NCBI GenBank assembly: GCA_035295125.1 | Contig: DATGJP010000095.1 | Coordinates: forward strand, 434,001-498,000 | Direction: 5' to 3' | Length of the DNA stretch: 64,000 nucleotides | Origin: JAICMB01 sp035295125 | GTDB taxonomy: Bacteria > Acidobacteriota > Terriglobia > Bryobacterales > Bryobacteraceae | Part shown: piece after piece, positions 56,489-64,000 of the stretch | How positions within the stretch are numbered: the first letter of the stretch is position 1 | Layout of the letters: the number at the start of each line of letters is the position of its first letter | Made by a program: the position numbers and the translations under genes | Notes under the pieces: model-generated | What the model saw: the letters and a program-made list of their open reading frames with translations, nothing else | The model's database searches: none | What the model was told of the DNA's origin: nothing

Positions 56489-57850
56489 ATGTTGAAGCCG
56501 ACCATCTTCCGGGAGTACGACATACGCGGTGTCGCGGACAGTGAGCTGCTAAGCGCTGACGTGGAACACCTCGGACGCGGACTCGGGACATACATTCGGC
56601 GTCAAGCAGGGCCGTCGGTAAGTCTCGGCCGGGACTGCCGGCTCAGTTCCACGCGGCTGCGCGATGCATTGCTCAAGGGACTACTGGCTACCGGCTGCAA
56701 TGTTGTGGATATTGGCGTGGTTCCGACCCCTCTGCTGTATTACTCCAAGCAACATCTGAACGCGGAAGGCGCGATTATGATCACGGGAAGTCATAATCCG
56801 CCTGAGTACAACGGCTTTAAAAGTATGGCGGGCGCGGAGACGCTGCACGGCGAGACCATCCAGGAAGTGCGCAAGCTGATCGAGCGCCGGGATTTCGAGA
56901 ACGGCAGTGGCAGCGTAAAGGAAATGGATGTCGTCACTCCGTACGTCGACGAAATCGCTTCACAGTTTCACTTCGACCGGCGCGTGAAACTCGTGGCGGA
57001 TGCCGGCAATGGAACAGCGGGGCCCGTTATTCATCGGATCTTCAAGAAGCTCAACATCGATGCCACGGAGCTGTTCTTCGAAATGGACGGGACTTTCCCG
57101 AACCACCATCCCGACCCAACAGTCCCCTCGAATTTGAAGCACCTGGTTGATGCGGTGGACGAGAAGAAGGCGGAGTTAGGAATCGCATTCGATGGCGATG
57201 CGGATCGCATTGGCGCCGTGGACGAGAACGGAAACGTGATTTATGGTGACATGCTGCTGCTGATCTATGGCCGCGAGATTCTGACCCGCAAACCGCACTC
57301 GACTTTCATTGCCGAGGTAAAGTGCTCCCAGGTGCTCTATGACGAGTTGGCGAAGGCCGGTGGCAACCCGATCATGTACAGGACCGGGCACTCGCTCATC
57401 AAGGCAAAGATGAAACAGGAGCATGCCGAGCTCGCCGGGGAGATGTCCGGACACATGTTCTTCGCGGACCGCTACTACGGATACGACGACGCGCTCTATG
57501 CCGCCTGCCGCTTGATCGAAATTGTCTCGAAATCGGGGAAACCGCTGTCGGCGCAGCTGGCGGATATTCCGAAGATGGTGTCTACTCCGGAGATTCGTGT
57601 GGACACGCCGGACGAGGTCAAGTTTGATGTGGTGGCTCGTGTGGCGGAGCATTTCAAATCGCGGTACGACACGATCGACATCGACGGCGTGCGGGTGAAT
57701 TTCCCGCACGGTTGGGGGCTGGTCAGGGCGTCCAACACGCAACCCGTTCTGGTAATGCGCTTCGAGGCTGAAAGTGAGAGCCTGCTGAAGCAGTATCAGA
57801 ATGAGATGGAACAGGTTGTGGAAGAGGCCAAGAAGACTGTCCACGTTTAG
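56489..57850 (+). CDS. Phosphomannomutase/phosphoglucomutase
   Basis: This 453-residue enzyme of the alpha-D-phosphohexomutase family has the phosphoserine loop TGSHNPP with S101, and the metal-binding DGDADR at 235-240. The sugar-binding GEMSGHMFF (~318-326) and a C-terminal phosphate-binding RASNTQPVLVMRFE (~411-424) are present. It interconverts sugar-1- and sugar-6-phosphates for polysaccharide or LPS precursor synthesis. It starts 21 nt after the glycosylase gene. Confidence 0.95.
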   Translation: MLKPTIFREYDIRGVADSELLSADVEHLGRGLGTYIRRQAGPSVSLGRDCRLSSTRLRDALLKGLLATGCNVVDIGVVPTPLLYYSKQHLNAEGAIMITGSHNPPEYNGFKSMAGAETLHGETIQEVRKLIERRDFENGSGSVKEMDVVTPYVDEIASQFHFDRRVKLVADAGNGTAGPVIHRIFKKLNIDATELFFEMDGTFPNHHPDPTVPSNLKHLVDAVDEKKAELGIAFDGDADRIGAVDENGNVIYGDMLLLIYGREILTRKPHSTFIAEVKCSQVLYDELAKAGGNPIMYRTGHSLIKAKMKQEHAELAGEMSGHMFFADRYYGYDDALYAACRLIEIVSKSGKPLSAQLADIPKMVSTPEIRVDTPDEVKFDVVARVAEHFKSRYDTIDIDGVRVNFPHGWGLVRASNTQPVLVMRFEAESESLLKQYQNEMEQVVEEAKKTVHV

Positions 57851-57873
57851 ACTGCCTAGTGAAGCCAGATGGT

Positions 57874-57891
57874 GCAGGTGGTTTCGCCTGC
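57874..57891. repeat. Family A palindromic repeat
   Basis: GCAGGTG (57874-57880), loop GTTT, CGCCTGC (57885-57891), with the head GGT just before. One G:U-type mismatch is in the stem. It lies in the gap between the mutase and padR genes. Confidence 0.7.
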
Positions 57892-57977
57892 GCATACTCG
57901 GCGAGGCCAAAATATAGCGGAAACGCCTCCCACACGCAACTGCTCGAATTCTTCCCAACCTTTCCCTCCACTAGACG

Positions 57978-57994
57978 TCCATATGGAGTAGAAT
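57978..57994. promoter_or_regulatory. Candidate PadR operator and -10 box
   Basis: TCCATATGGA (57978-57987) is a perfect 10-bp palindrome. It is followed at once by TAGAAT (57989-57994), a -10-like box 12 nt before the padR ATG. No matching -35 is visible. A repressor bound to the palindrome would block the promoter, so autoregulation is plausible. Confidence 0.4.
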
Positions 57995-58006
57995 GCGGAT
58001 ACGGCG

Positions 58007-58351
58007 ATGCCCAGGAAGAACAAATCTGAAGGTGACATGCTGCAGGGGACGCTGGACATGCTGATCCTACAGAGTTTGCTGCTGGGACCGGCTCATGGCC
58101 ACTCCATCGCCCACGCGATTGAACACCGTTCGGACGAGATATTACAGGTCGAGCATGGCTCGCTCTACCCGGCCCTCTATCGACTGGAGGATCGCGGCTG
58201 GATCGCGTCCTTCCAGGGCACTTCCGAGAACAACCGCAAGGCTCGCTACTATCGGCTGACGCCGGCGGGCCGCAAACAGCTTACGAGCGAAACGGACCGT
58301 TGGCATCGTCTGGTGAATGGCATCAGCCGGGTCCTACGTCCGTCGGAGTAA
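58007..58351 (+). CDS. PadR-family transcriptional regulator
   Basis: This 114-residue winged-helix regulator has GTLDMLILQSLLLGPAHGHSIAHAIE (~14-39) and the wing region VEHGSLYPALYRLEDRGWI (~48-66). In Acidobacteriota, PadR genes precede ADOP permeases and probably control them. The ADOP start follows its stop by 6 nt. Confidence 0.95.
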   Translation: MPRKNKSEGDMLQGTLDMLILQSLLLGPAHGHSIAHAIEHRSDEILQVEHGSLYPALYRLEDRGWIASFQGTSENNRKARYYRLTPAGRKQLTSETDRWHRLVNGISRVLRPSE

Positions 58352-58357
58352 CCGAAC

Positions 58358-60988
58358 GTGAGCTGGCGACGTTTTTTCCGCCGGAAGCGCCTGGATTCGC
58401 GCGTAGCCGACGACATTCGGTTCCATATCGACGTCGAAACGGAAGATAACGTCGCACGCGGCATGACCCACGCCGAAGCCCATGCCATGGCTCTGCGCAA
58501 ATTCGGCAACCCCTGTCTCATTCGCGAGGAGGTCTATCGTATGAACAGCCTTGAAATTCTGGAGTCGGCATGGCAGGACGTGCGATATGCCTGGCGCGTC
58601 CTGCGCCGGAATCCCGGCTTCGCCCTCACGGCGATGCTTACCCTGGCGCTTGGCATCGGCGGAAACACCGCCATCTTCACTTTGGTGCGTTCCGTGGTCC
58701 TCAAGCCGCTGGACTATCCGCATCCGGAGCGCCTGGTCAAGGTCGCTGAGCAAGACCCAGATACACCCGTTCCCAGCACGATCGATTACACAACGACTTG
58801 GGATCTTCGCTCCGGGAGCCATTCCTTCGAGAGTCTTTCGCTCTACCGCGATGCATCCGGCGCGGTGGTGGGACAGAGCGCGCCGGAACTGCTCACCGGC
58901 ATGCGGGTGAACTACGATTACTTCCGCACACTCGGCGTGGAGATGCAGCTTGGACGAGCATTCCTACCCGAGGAAGACCGGCCCAAAGCCGGCCGGGAAG
59001 TCATCCTGACGCATGGCGCATGGATCAGCCACTACGGCGGTGATGCCGGCCTTGTGGGTCGCGAGATTGCCCTCAGCGGTTCCTATTACAAGGTAGTGGG
59101 CATCCTTCCTGCCACCTTTCGCGCGCCGCTCAGAAGTGGGTCGGTGTACCCTGAGTTCTACCTTCCGTTAGGTTATGCCTTGGGTGAACCGATTTCCTGC
59201 CGAGGTTGCCAACATCTGGAACTGATCGGCCGACTGAAACCTGGGGTCACGATTGAACAGGCGCATGCCGAGCTGATTGCGCTCATGGCCGGGATGGTGC
59301 GCCTGCATCCGAACGATTATGCGCGCGGCGCGACCGTCTCCATCACTCCGCTGCAACAGTACATGGTGGGCCGGGTTACCACCGCGATGTGGATCTTGCT
59401 CGCCGGGGTGGGATTCGTTCTGCTCATCGCTTGCGCCAACGTGGCGAACCTGGTGCTGGCGCGCGCAACCGGGCGTGTTAAGGAGATGGCCACTCGCGCC
59501 GCCCTCGGCGCCGGCCGCTTGCGAATCGCGCGCCAGTTGTTGAGCGAATGTGCCCTGCTGGCCGCGGGCGGGGCTATCACGGGACTGCTGCTGGCACGGG
59601 GCGGAACAGCCGCACTCGCCGGGTACGCGGCGAAGCAGATTCCCCGCATAGACGAGATCCACATGGACAGCGCCGTGTTTGCCTTCACCTTCGCCGTGAG
59701 TCTACTCACGGTGTTGTTTTTTGGCGCGGCGCCCGCGTTACGGGCTTCGCGCGCAGGTTGTGTGGACGATTTAACAGACATGGGCCGCACCACCTCGGGC
59801 AAGGCGAATCAGACTCTCCGTAACTTTCTGGTGGCCGCCGAGATCGCCCTCGCGTTCGTGCTGGTGATGGGGGCAGGGCTGCTGACCCGCAGCTTCATTC
59901 ACCTCATGCAAGTCGACCCGGGCTACGATCCGCACAATGTGCTGACGTTCGGAGTTTACGTCTACGGACCGCGATATAAGACGGCGGATGCCGAGATCGC
60001 GTTTTACGACCAGGCCATGGCGCGCCTACGCACGGTTCGCGGCATAGAGAGCGCCGCTATGGTGAGCACGCTGCCTTTGGATAGTTTCGACCGCCGCGGG
60101 TTCCATATTCAGGACCGCCCGCTCGCGAACGCCTCCGATGCCCCTTCCGCCGAGACTTACTCGATTTCACCCGACTATTTCCACGTCATGCGCATTCCCC
60201 TCAAGCGCGGCCGGCTCTTCACGGAACAGGACCGCCGGGGCGCGCCGCTCGCCGCCATCGTCAGCGAAGGCTGTGCACGCAAAGCCTTTCCGGGACGGGA
60301 CGCCCTGGGCCAGCACATCCAGTTGGGTGGCCGTGATGACAAGCGGCCCTGGCTGACGATCGTCGGCATCGTAGGCGACGTCCACCAGTATTCGCTCGAC
60401 CAGCCGCCCAACATGGAGGCTTACACTCCGATCGCGCAGAACAACAACTTCGGCTACAACCTCGTTGCCCGTACCAGTGTCGATCCTGTGCTTCTGGCGA
60501 ACGCGGCGCGACAGGTGTTTTTCTCGATCGACAAGACCCAGCCGATCCATCACATCCGTTCGCTTGAGTCGTACCTGGCCGATTCGCTGGCCACCCGAAC
60601 TTTTACGCTGGCGCTGCTCGCACTATTCGGGGCGCTGGCGCTAGTGCTGGCCGCCGTTGGCGTATATGGCGTGCTGTCATACACCGTGAGCCTTCGAACG
60701 CAGGAAGTTGGCATTCGTATGGCGTTGGGCGCCGGCGCGCGTGACATCCTGTCGATGGTGCTGCGTCAGAGCCTTGTTCTGATCGGCGCCGGCCTGTCGG
60801 CCGGATTCATGGCGTCTCTGTTGCTGACGCGTTTCCTCAAGACCCTGCTTTTCGACGTCCGCTCCACCGACCCACTCGCACTGGCTACGACAGCCGTGGT
60901 GCTGACTACCGTCGCCCTGATCGCAAGCTATCTACCAGCCCGTCGTGCCACCCGCATCGACCCGATTTCCGCGCTGCGGGTCGGGTGA
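58358..60988 (+). CDS. Duplicated orphan ABC permease (ADOP family)
   Basis: This 876-residue protein starts at GTG 58358. A cytoplasmic N-terminal helix region (~1-70) is followed by two MacB-like periplasmic halves, each with FtsX-type membrane helices (FALTAMLTLALGIGGNTAIFTLVRSVVLKPL, ~88-118; later LFGALALVLAAVGVYGVLSYTVSLRTQEVGIRMALGAGARDIL). It ends ARRATRIDPISALRVG. The gene has no ATPase partner, as usual for this Acidobacteriota family. The substrate is unknown. It is controlled by the PadR gene upstream. Confidence 0.93.
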   Translation: MSWRRFFRRKRLDSRVADDIRFHIDVETEDNVARGMTHAEAHAMALRKFGNPCLIREEVYRMNSLEILESAWQDVRYAWRVLRRNPGFALTAMLTLALGIGGNTAIFTLVRSVVLKPLDYPHPERLVKVAEQDPDTPVPSTIDYTTTWDLRSGSHSFESLSLYRDASGAVVGQSAPELLTGMRVNYDYFRTLGVEMQLGRAFLPEEDRPKAGREVILTHGAWISHYGGDAGLVGREIALSGSYYKVVGILPATFRAPLRSGSVYPEFYLPLGYALGEPISCRGCQHLELIGRLKPGVTIEQAHAELIALMAGMVRLHPNDYARGATVSITPLQQYMVGRVTTAMWILLAGVGFVLLIACANVANLVLARATGRVKEMATRAALGAGRLRIARQLLSECALLAAGGAITGLLLARGGTAALAGYAAKQIPRIDEIHMDSAVFAFTFAVSLLTVLFFGAAPALRASRAGCVDDLTDMGRTTSGKANQTLRNFLVAAEIALAFVLVMGAGLLTRSFIHLMQVDPGYDPHNVLTFGVYVYGPRYKTADAEIAFYDQAMARLRTVRGIESAAMVSTLPLDSFDRRGFHIQDRPLANASDAPSAETYSISPDYFHVMRIPLKRGRLFTEQDRRGAPLAAIVSEGCARKAFPGRDALGQHIQLGGRDDKRPWLTIVGIVGDVHQYSLDQPPNMEAYTPIAQNNNFGYNLVARTSVDPVLLANAARQVFFSIDKTQPIHHIRSLESYLADSLATRTFTLALLALFGALALVLAAVGVYGVLSYTVSLRTQEVGIRMALGAGARDILSMVLRQSLVLIGAGLSAGFMASLLLTRFLKTLLFDVRSTDPLALATTAVVLTTVALIASYLPARRATRIDPISALRVG

Positions 60989-61007
60989 GAGGATGTGGAA
61001 CGGCGGA

Positions 61008-61027
61008 GCAGGCGGTTTCGCTGGTGC
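61008..61027. repeat. Degenerate family A palindromic repeat
   Basis: GCAGGCG (61008-61014), loop GTTT, then CGCTGGTGC instead of CGCCTGC. The head GGCGGA is partly altered. It lies in the 271-bp gap between the ADOP and rsgA genes; no gene or other clear structure is seen in that gap. Confidence 0.55.
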
Positions 61028-61259
61028 TTCCTTCCGCAATGTCAGATATTCGCGAGGCGCCAAGAATCTGAAGCGGTGTAATACCTTCTTCAACCGAGCA
61101 ACGCTGCCAAGGCCTGCCGGCAGCCGCGGCCCTCGTGGCGTCGATGCTATCCTGCAATTTGCCTCCGACCATTGTTCGCTAACCGGCGCTCGAGACGCGC
61201 CGGGCCCAAAGACGTCTTCCACACCCCCATCCTACGTGTCTTTGTGGAGCTGACAAACA

Positions 61260-62249
61260 ATGAATTACTCTTCCGATTCTTTGCTTCGCGCACGCGTGTG
61301 CGAAGCAATCCAGGAACACTATTGCCTGCGATTTGAAGGAGGCGACGAATATGACGCGGTGCCCGCCGGCGCCCTGCGTTGGAGCGCGGAACTGCCGGCG
61401 GTGGGCGACTGGGTTCGGGCTCGTCGCGCCGATGCCACTCTGGCGCTGATCGAAACCGTCGAGCCGCGCACCAATTCCATTTCACGCCAACGACCGGGCG
61501 GCGGTGGGGAGCAAGTGTTGGCGGCGAATGTCGACCTGATGGTGATCGTGATGGGACTCGATGGTGACTACAACCTCCGGCGTCTCGAACGCTACCTCGT
61601 CCTGGCCGCCGCAAGCGGTGTGGAGGCGATGGTGGTGTTGAACAAGGTAGACGTCTGCACGGAATGGCCGGCGCGCCTGGGCGAGGCACGGGCCATCGCG
61701 GGCAACGCAGTGGCGCTGTCGGCGCACAAGTCTGTAGCGCCAATCGTCGAAGCCGTGCGGGGACATACCGTGGTGCTACTCGGCTCCTCTGGTGCAGGCA
61801 AATCGACGATCGCCAACGCCCTGCTTGGCGAATCGCGACAAGTTACCCAGCCGGTGCGCGAATCGGACTCGCGCGGCCGCCACACGACGACGCGCCGCAT
61901 GCTGATCGAACTGCCGGATGGTGGCGCGCTGATCGACACACCGGGCCTGCGCGAACTGGCTCTTTGGGCGGGACAGGAGTCAGTCGACGACGTGTTTGCC
62001 AGTGTGGCCACGCTCGCGCGCCAGTGTCGGTTCCACGACTGCGCGCACGGAGGCGAGCCGGGCTGTGCGGTGTCCGCGGCGCTAAAGACCGGCGAACTCG
62101 AACCGGCGCGCTGGGCCAGCTACCAGAAGTTGCTGGCCGAGGCCCGCTACCATGAGCGCTCCGTGGACCAGCGTGCGGCTGCTGAAACGAAGCGCAAGTG
62201 GAAAGTGATCCATAAGGCCATCCGGCATCACCCAAAGTACAACCGATGA
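61260..62249 (+). CDS. rsgA: Ribosome small-subunit biogenesis GTPase RsgA
   Basis: This 329-residue circularly permuted GTPase acts late in 30S maturation. An N-terminal OB domain precedes NKVD (128-131), which comes before the P-loop GSSGAGKST (175-183) as the permutation requires, with DTPG near 226-229. The C-terminal zinc motif includes C256, C261, H263 and C269. RHTTTRRMLIEL (~207-218) is the conserved G2-side switch. It stands alone between two ADOP genes. Confidence 0.95.
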   Translation: MNYSSDSLLRARVCEAIQEHYCLRFEGGDEYDAVPAGALRWSAELPAVGDWVRARRADATLALIETVEPRTNSISRQRPGGGGEQVLAANVDLMVIVMGLDGDYNLRRLERYLVLAAASGVEAMVVLNKVDVCTEWPARLGEARAIAGNAVALSAHKSVAPIVEAVRGHTVVLLGSSGAGKSTIANALLGESRQVTQPVRESDSRGRHTTTRRMLIELPDGGALIDTPGLRELALWAGQESVDDVFASVATLARQCRFHDCAHGGEPGCAVSAALKTGELEPARWASYQKLLAEARYHERSVDQRAAAETKRKWKVIHKAIRHHPKYNR

Positions 62250-62256
62250 GTCATGG

Positions 62257-62409
62257 TCATTCGTGCCGCAGTGCCACCATCGGGTCGACCTTCCTCGCCC
62301 GGTACGCGGGAACAGAGCTTGCCACCAACGCCACTGCGATGAGCAGTACCGCCACGGAAATAAATGTTAACGGTTCTGTCGCAAACGCCAGCACTTGACA
62401 GGGGTCCAT
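62257..62409 (-). pseudogene. Remnant of an ADOP/MacB-type permease C-terminus
   Basis: On the minus strand 50 codons read MDPCQVLAFATEPLTFISVA, continue with a single hydrophobic helix, then PAYRARKVDPMVALRHE and stop at 62257. This is the standard C-terminal end of MacB-like permeases (compare the intact ADOP ending ARRATRIDPISALRVG). Nothing else of such a gene is left on this strand. It is a truncated relic, antisense to the neighbouring ADOP genes, pointing to past duplication and deletion at this site. Confidence 0.75.
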
Positions 62410-62424
62410 TGGCCGCGCCATAGT
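62395..62424 (+). promoter_or_regulatory. Candidate promoter of the second ADOP gene, predicted leaderless
   Basis: TTGACA (62395-62400) is separated by 18 nt from CATAGT (62419-62424), and the ATG begins 7 nt after the -10. The transcript would start at or next to the start codon. The -35 lies at the 5' boundary of the ADOP remnant on the other strand. Confidence 0.45.
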
Positions 62425-62430
62425 CTACCT

Positions 62431-64000
62431 ATGGGAGAGCTTTGGCGGCGTATTCAATTCCTTTTTAACCGCCGCCAATTCGACGAGGACCTCGAAGAAG
62501 AAATCCGCTACCACCTCGACTGCCGGAGTGCGGAGCACAACTCCCGTGACGCTGCCAGACACCGCTTCGGTAACGAAACTCTCATTAAGGAGACGAGCCG
62601 CGAAATGTGGAATCCCGGACCGGCACTCGGGGCTTTGCTCCAGGACGCGAAGTATGGCGTCCGAACCCTTCTCAAGAATCACGGTTTTGCATCGGTCGCT
62701 GTGCTTACGCTCGCCCTCGGGATTGGCGCGAGCACGGCCGTCTTCGGGGTTTTCAATGCGATTCTCCTCAAGCCGCTGCCCTATCCCGAACCGGCGCATC
62801 TGGCGATGCTGTGGCTCACACCGCCGAAGAGCATCGGCATGCCGGAGTTCCCCTGGGCCCGGCGGCAGTATCGGTATCTCACCCGCGGCCTGAAAACCGT
62901 CGAACACTTCGGGGCTTTCCAGGCGGATTCCTTCAATCTCACCGGGGCCGGGGAGCCGTCCCTCGTTGAGGGTCTGCGAGCGTCGGCCGGGTTCTTTCCT
63001 GCGCTCGGCATCGCGCCCGCCTTGGGGCGGACGTTCACAGCCGAAGAAGATCAGCCTGGGCACGAATACGAAGTGGTTCTCAGCGATCGGCTGTGGCGCG
63101 ACCGGTTTGCATCGGACCCATCCGTGCTCGGCCGCTCGGTGCACCTGAACGGATACTCCTACACCGTGGTCGGCGTCATGCGTCCCGGCTTCGCGTTTCC
63201 ACGCGCCGAAGAAATGCCGTCGACACTGAGTTTCCCGAGCCAACCACTTCTGTGGGTGCCGATCGCAGTACCGGCCGATCCGCCCGGCGGGCTTAGTGAA
63301 ATTGCAATCGTCGCGCGGACCAAACCCGGCTTCACCAGGGCGCAGGTTCAGGCGGATGTGGACGTCTGGTCCCGGCAAATGGACGCTCTGTTGCCTCGAT
63401 CTCGGGGCTGGAATGAAGTCCAGGTGAGACCCTTGGACCGGCAGATCGTGGGGGACACAGGCCGCCCGCTCTCGCTTCTTTTGGGAGCGGTGGGAATCAT
63501 ACTTCTGATTGCCGCATCCAATGTAGCGAGCTTGCTGTTGGCTCGTTCCGCGGGCCGACGACGGGAGTTTACACTGCGCGCCGCTCTGGGCGCCGGTAAG
63601 GGCCGGCTCATCCGGCAGCTTCTAACGGAAAGCATGATTCTTTCCGCCATTGGTGGCGCGCTCGGCCTGCTCGCAGGGCAACTCGGTGTTCACTTCGCAC
63701 GAACATACGGCCCGTCCAATATTCCGCGGCTGCACGATGCCGCCATCGACCTGCCTGTCTTCGCGTTCGCTCTCGTGGTCACGTTTGCAACCGGCATTTT
63801 CTTTGGACTTGCGCCGGCCCACGCTGCCGCACGTGCCGATCTTGTCGAGACTCTCAAGGAAAAGATGGCAACCGCCAAGGTCAGGGCGATACTCGTAGTT
63901 GCCGAAATCGCATTGGCTTTCGTGCTGGTGATTGCCGCGGGACTGCTGGTGCGAACTTTCTATCGCATCCTGAGCGCTGATGGTGGATTCAATCCCGATC
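62431..64000 (+). CDS. Duplicated orphan ABC permease (ADOP family), partial (3' end off the right edge)
   Basis: The frame from ATG 62431 stays open to the window edge (523 codons). It has a short cytoplasmic N-terminus (MGELWRRIQFLFNRRQFDEDLEEEIRYHLD), then the first FtsX helix (FASVAVLTLALGIGASTAVFGVFNAILLKPLPYPEP, ~88-123) and a MacB-like periplasmic domain. Membrane segments recur near 350-400 (LLGAVGIILLIAASNVASLLLARSAGRRREFTLRAALGAGKGRL). It ends mid-protein near the second half. Unlike the other ADOP in the window it has no PadR gene in front. Confidence 0.92.
   Translation, partial: MGELWRRIQFLFNRRQFDEDLEEEIRYHLDCRSAEHNSRDAARHRFGNETLIKETSREMWNPGPALGALLQDAKYGVRTLLKNHGFASVAVLTLALGIGASTAVFGVFNAILLKPLPYPEPAHLAMLWLTPPKSIGMPEFPWARRQYRYLTRGLKTVEHFGAFQADSFNLTGAGEPSLVEGLRASAGFFPALGIAPALGRTFTAEEDQPGHEYEVVLSDRLWRDRFASDPSVLGRSVHLNGYSYTVVGVMRPGFAFPRAEEMPSTLSFPSQPLLWVPIAVPADPPGGLSEIAIVARTKPGFTRAQVQADVDVWSRQMDALLPRSRGWNEVQVRPLDRQIVGDTGRPLSLLLGAVGIILLIAASNVASLLLARSAGRRREFTLRAALGAGKGRLIRQLLTESMILSAIGGALGLLAGQLGVHFARTYGPSNIPRLHDAAIDLPVFAFALVVTFATGIFFGLAPAHAAARADLVETLKEKMATAKVRAILVVAEIALAFVLVIAAGLLVRTFYRILSADGGFNPD

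Noticed and set aside
1..64000. CRISPR arrays, tRNA or rRNA genes, insertion sequences with transposase
   Set aside because: No evenly spaced direct repeats, cloverleaf-like segments, rRNA stretches or transposase genes were recognised. The palindromic repeats are not arrays.

Overview
The window looks like chromosome of an Acidobacteriota member close to Candidatus Solibacter / Bryobacter. The evidence is a set of lineage-typical families: an NHL-repeat protein with the Solibacter TIGR03437 C-terminal domain, a VWFA-related Acidobacterial protein (TIGR03436 type), a TonB-dependent receptor with an N-terminal carboxypeptidase-regulatory-like domain, and PadR plus duplicated orphan permeases (ADOP). 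This assignment is inference from families; no rRNA or tRNA is visible.

Region 1 (1-15788, minus strand) is one long type VI secretion (T6SS) operon: tssB, tssC, three diverged hcp genes, tagJ/impE, tssA, tssE, tssF, tssG, tssH/clpV, a putative HExxH metallopeptidase, vgrG and a DUF4123 adaptor cut by the left edge. The membrane-complex and baseplate genes tssJ, tssK, tssL and tssM are absent here. A 378-bp divergent control region separates it from the NHL-repeat protein (16167-18989, plus).

Region 2 (19059-26798, minus) is a housekeeping operon: a Trm112-like protein, a heptosyltransferase-type GT9, an MsbA-like exporter, yicC, gmk, rpoZ, coaBC, a family-4 uracil-DNA glycosylase and tmk. 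Region 3 (26915-31161, minus) holds a TonB-dependent receptor and a secreted repeat protein. Region 4 (31305-38370, plus) is a proteostasis island: clpB, htrA, a strong terminator, then hsp20 overlapping lon.

Region 5 (38394-46201, minus) has an ArsR/SRPBCC pair, a REPIN-like element, the VWFA protein and a tightly packed operon zwf-opcA-pgl-capA-patatin-hypothetical. Region 6 (46381-49344) has a methyltransferase divergent from a TetR regulator with several operator-like palindromes. It is followed by a GH19 muramidase overlapping an XAC2610-like exported protein, which is a strong candidate toxin-immunity pair. Region 7 (49470-55847, minus) has two FtsX-type permeases, a DUF3106-like protein, an anti-sigma and an ECF sigma factor coupled to gpsA, plsY and thpR. 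Region 8 (55910-64000) has an AlkA-unrelated (AAG-type) DNA glycosylase, phosphomannomutase/phosphoglucomutase, PadR plus ADOP permease, rsgA, an antisense ADOP remnant and a second ADOP cut by the right edge.

Two families of palindromic repeats run through the non-coding gaps. Family A has a GGTGG head and a CAGGCGGTTTCGCCTG hairpin; family B has a TGTAAYGCAG head followed by two hairpins. Three family B copies sit in the same orientation 4-6 nt from start codons, and an inverted pair of family B units forms a REPIN-like element at 39636-39835.
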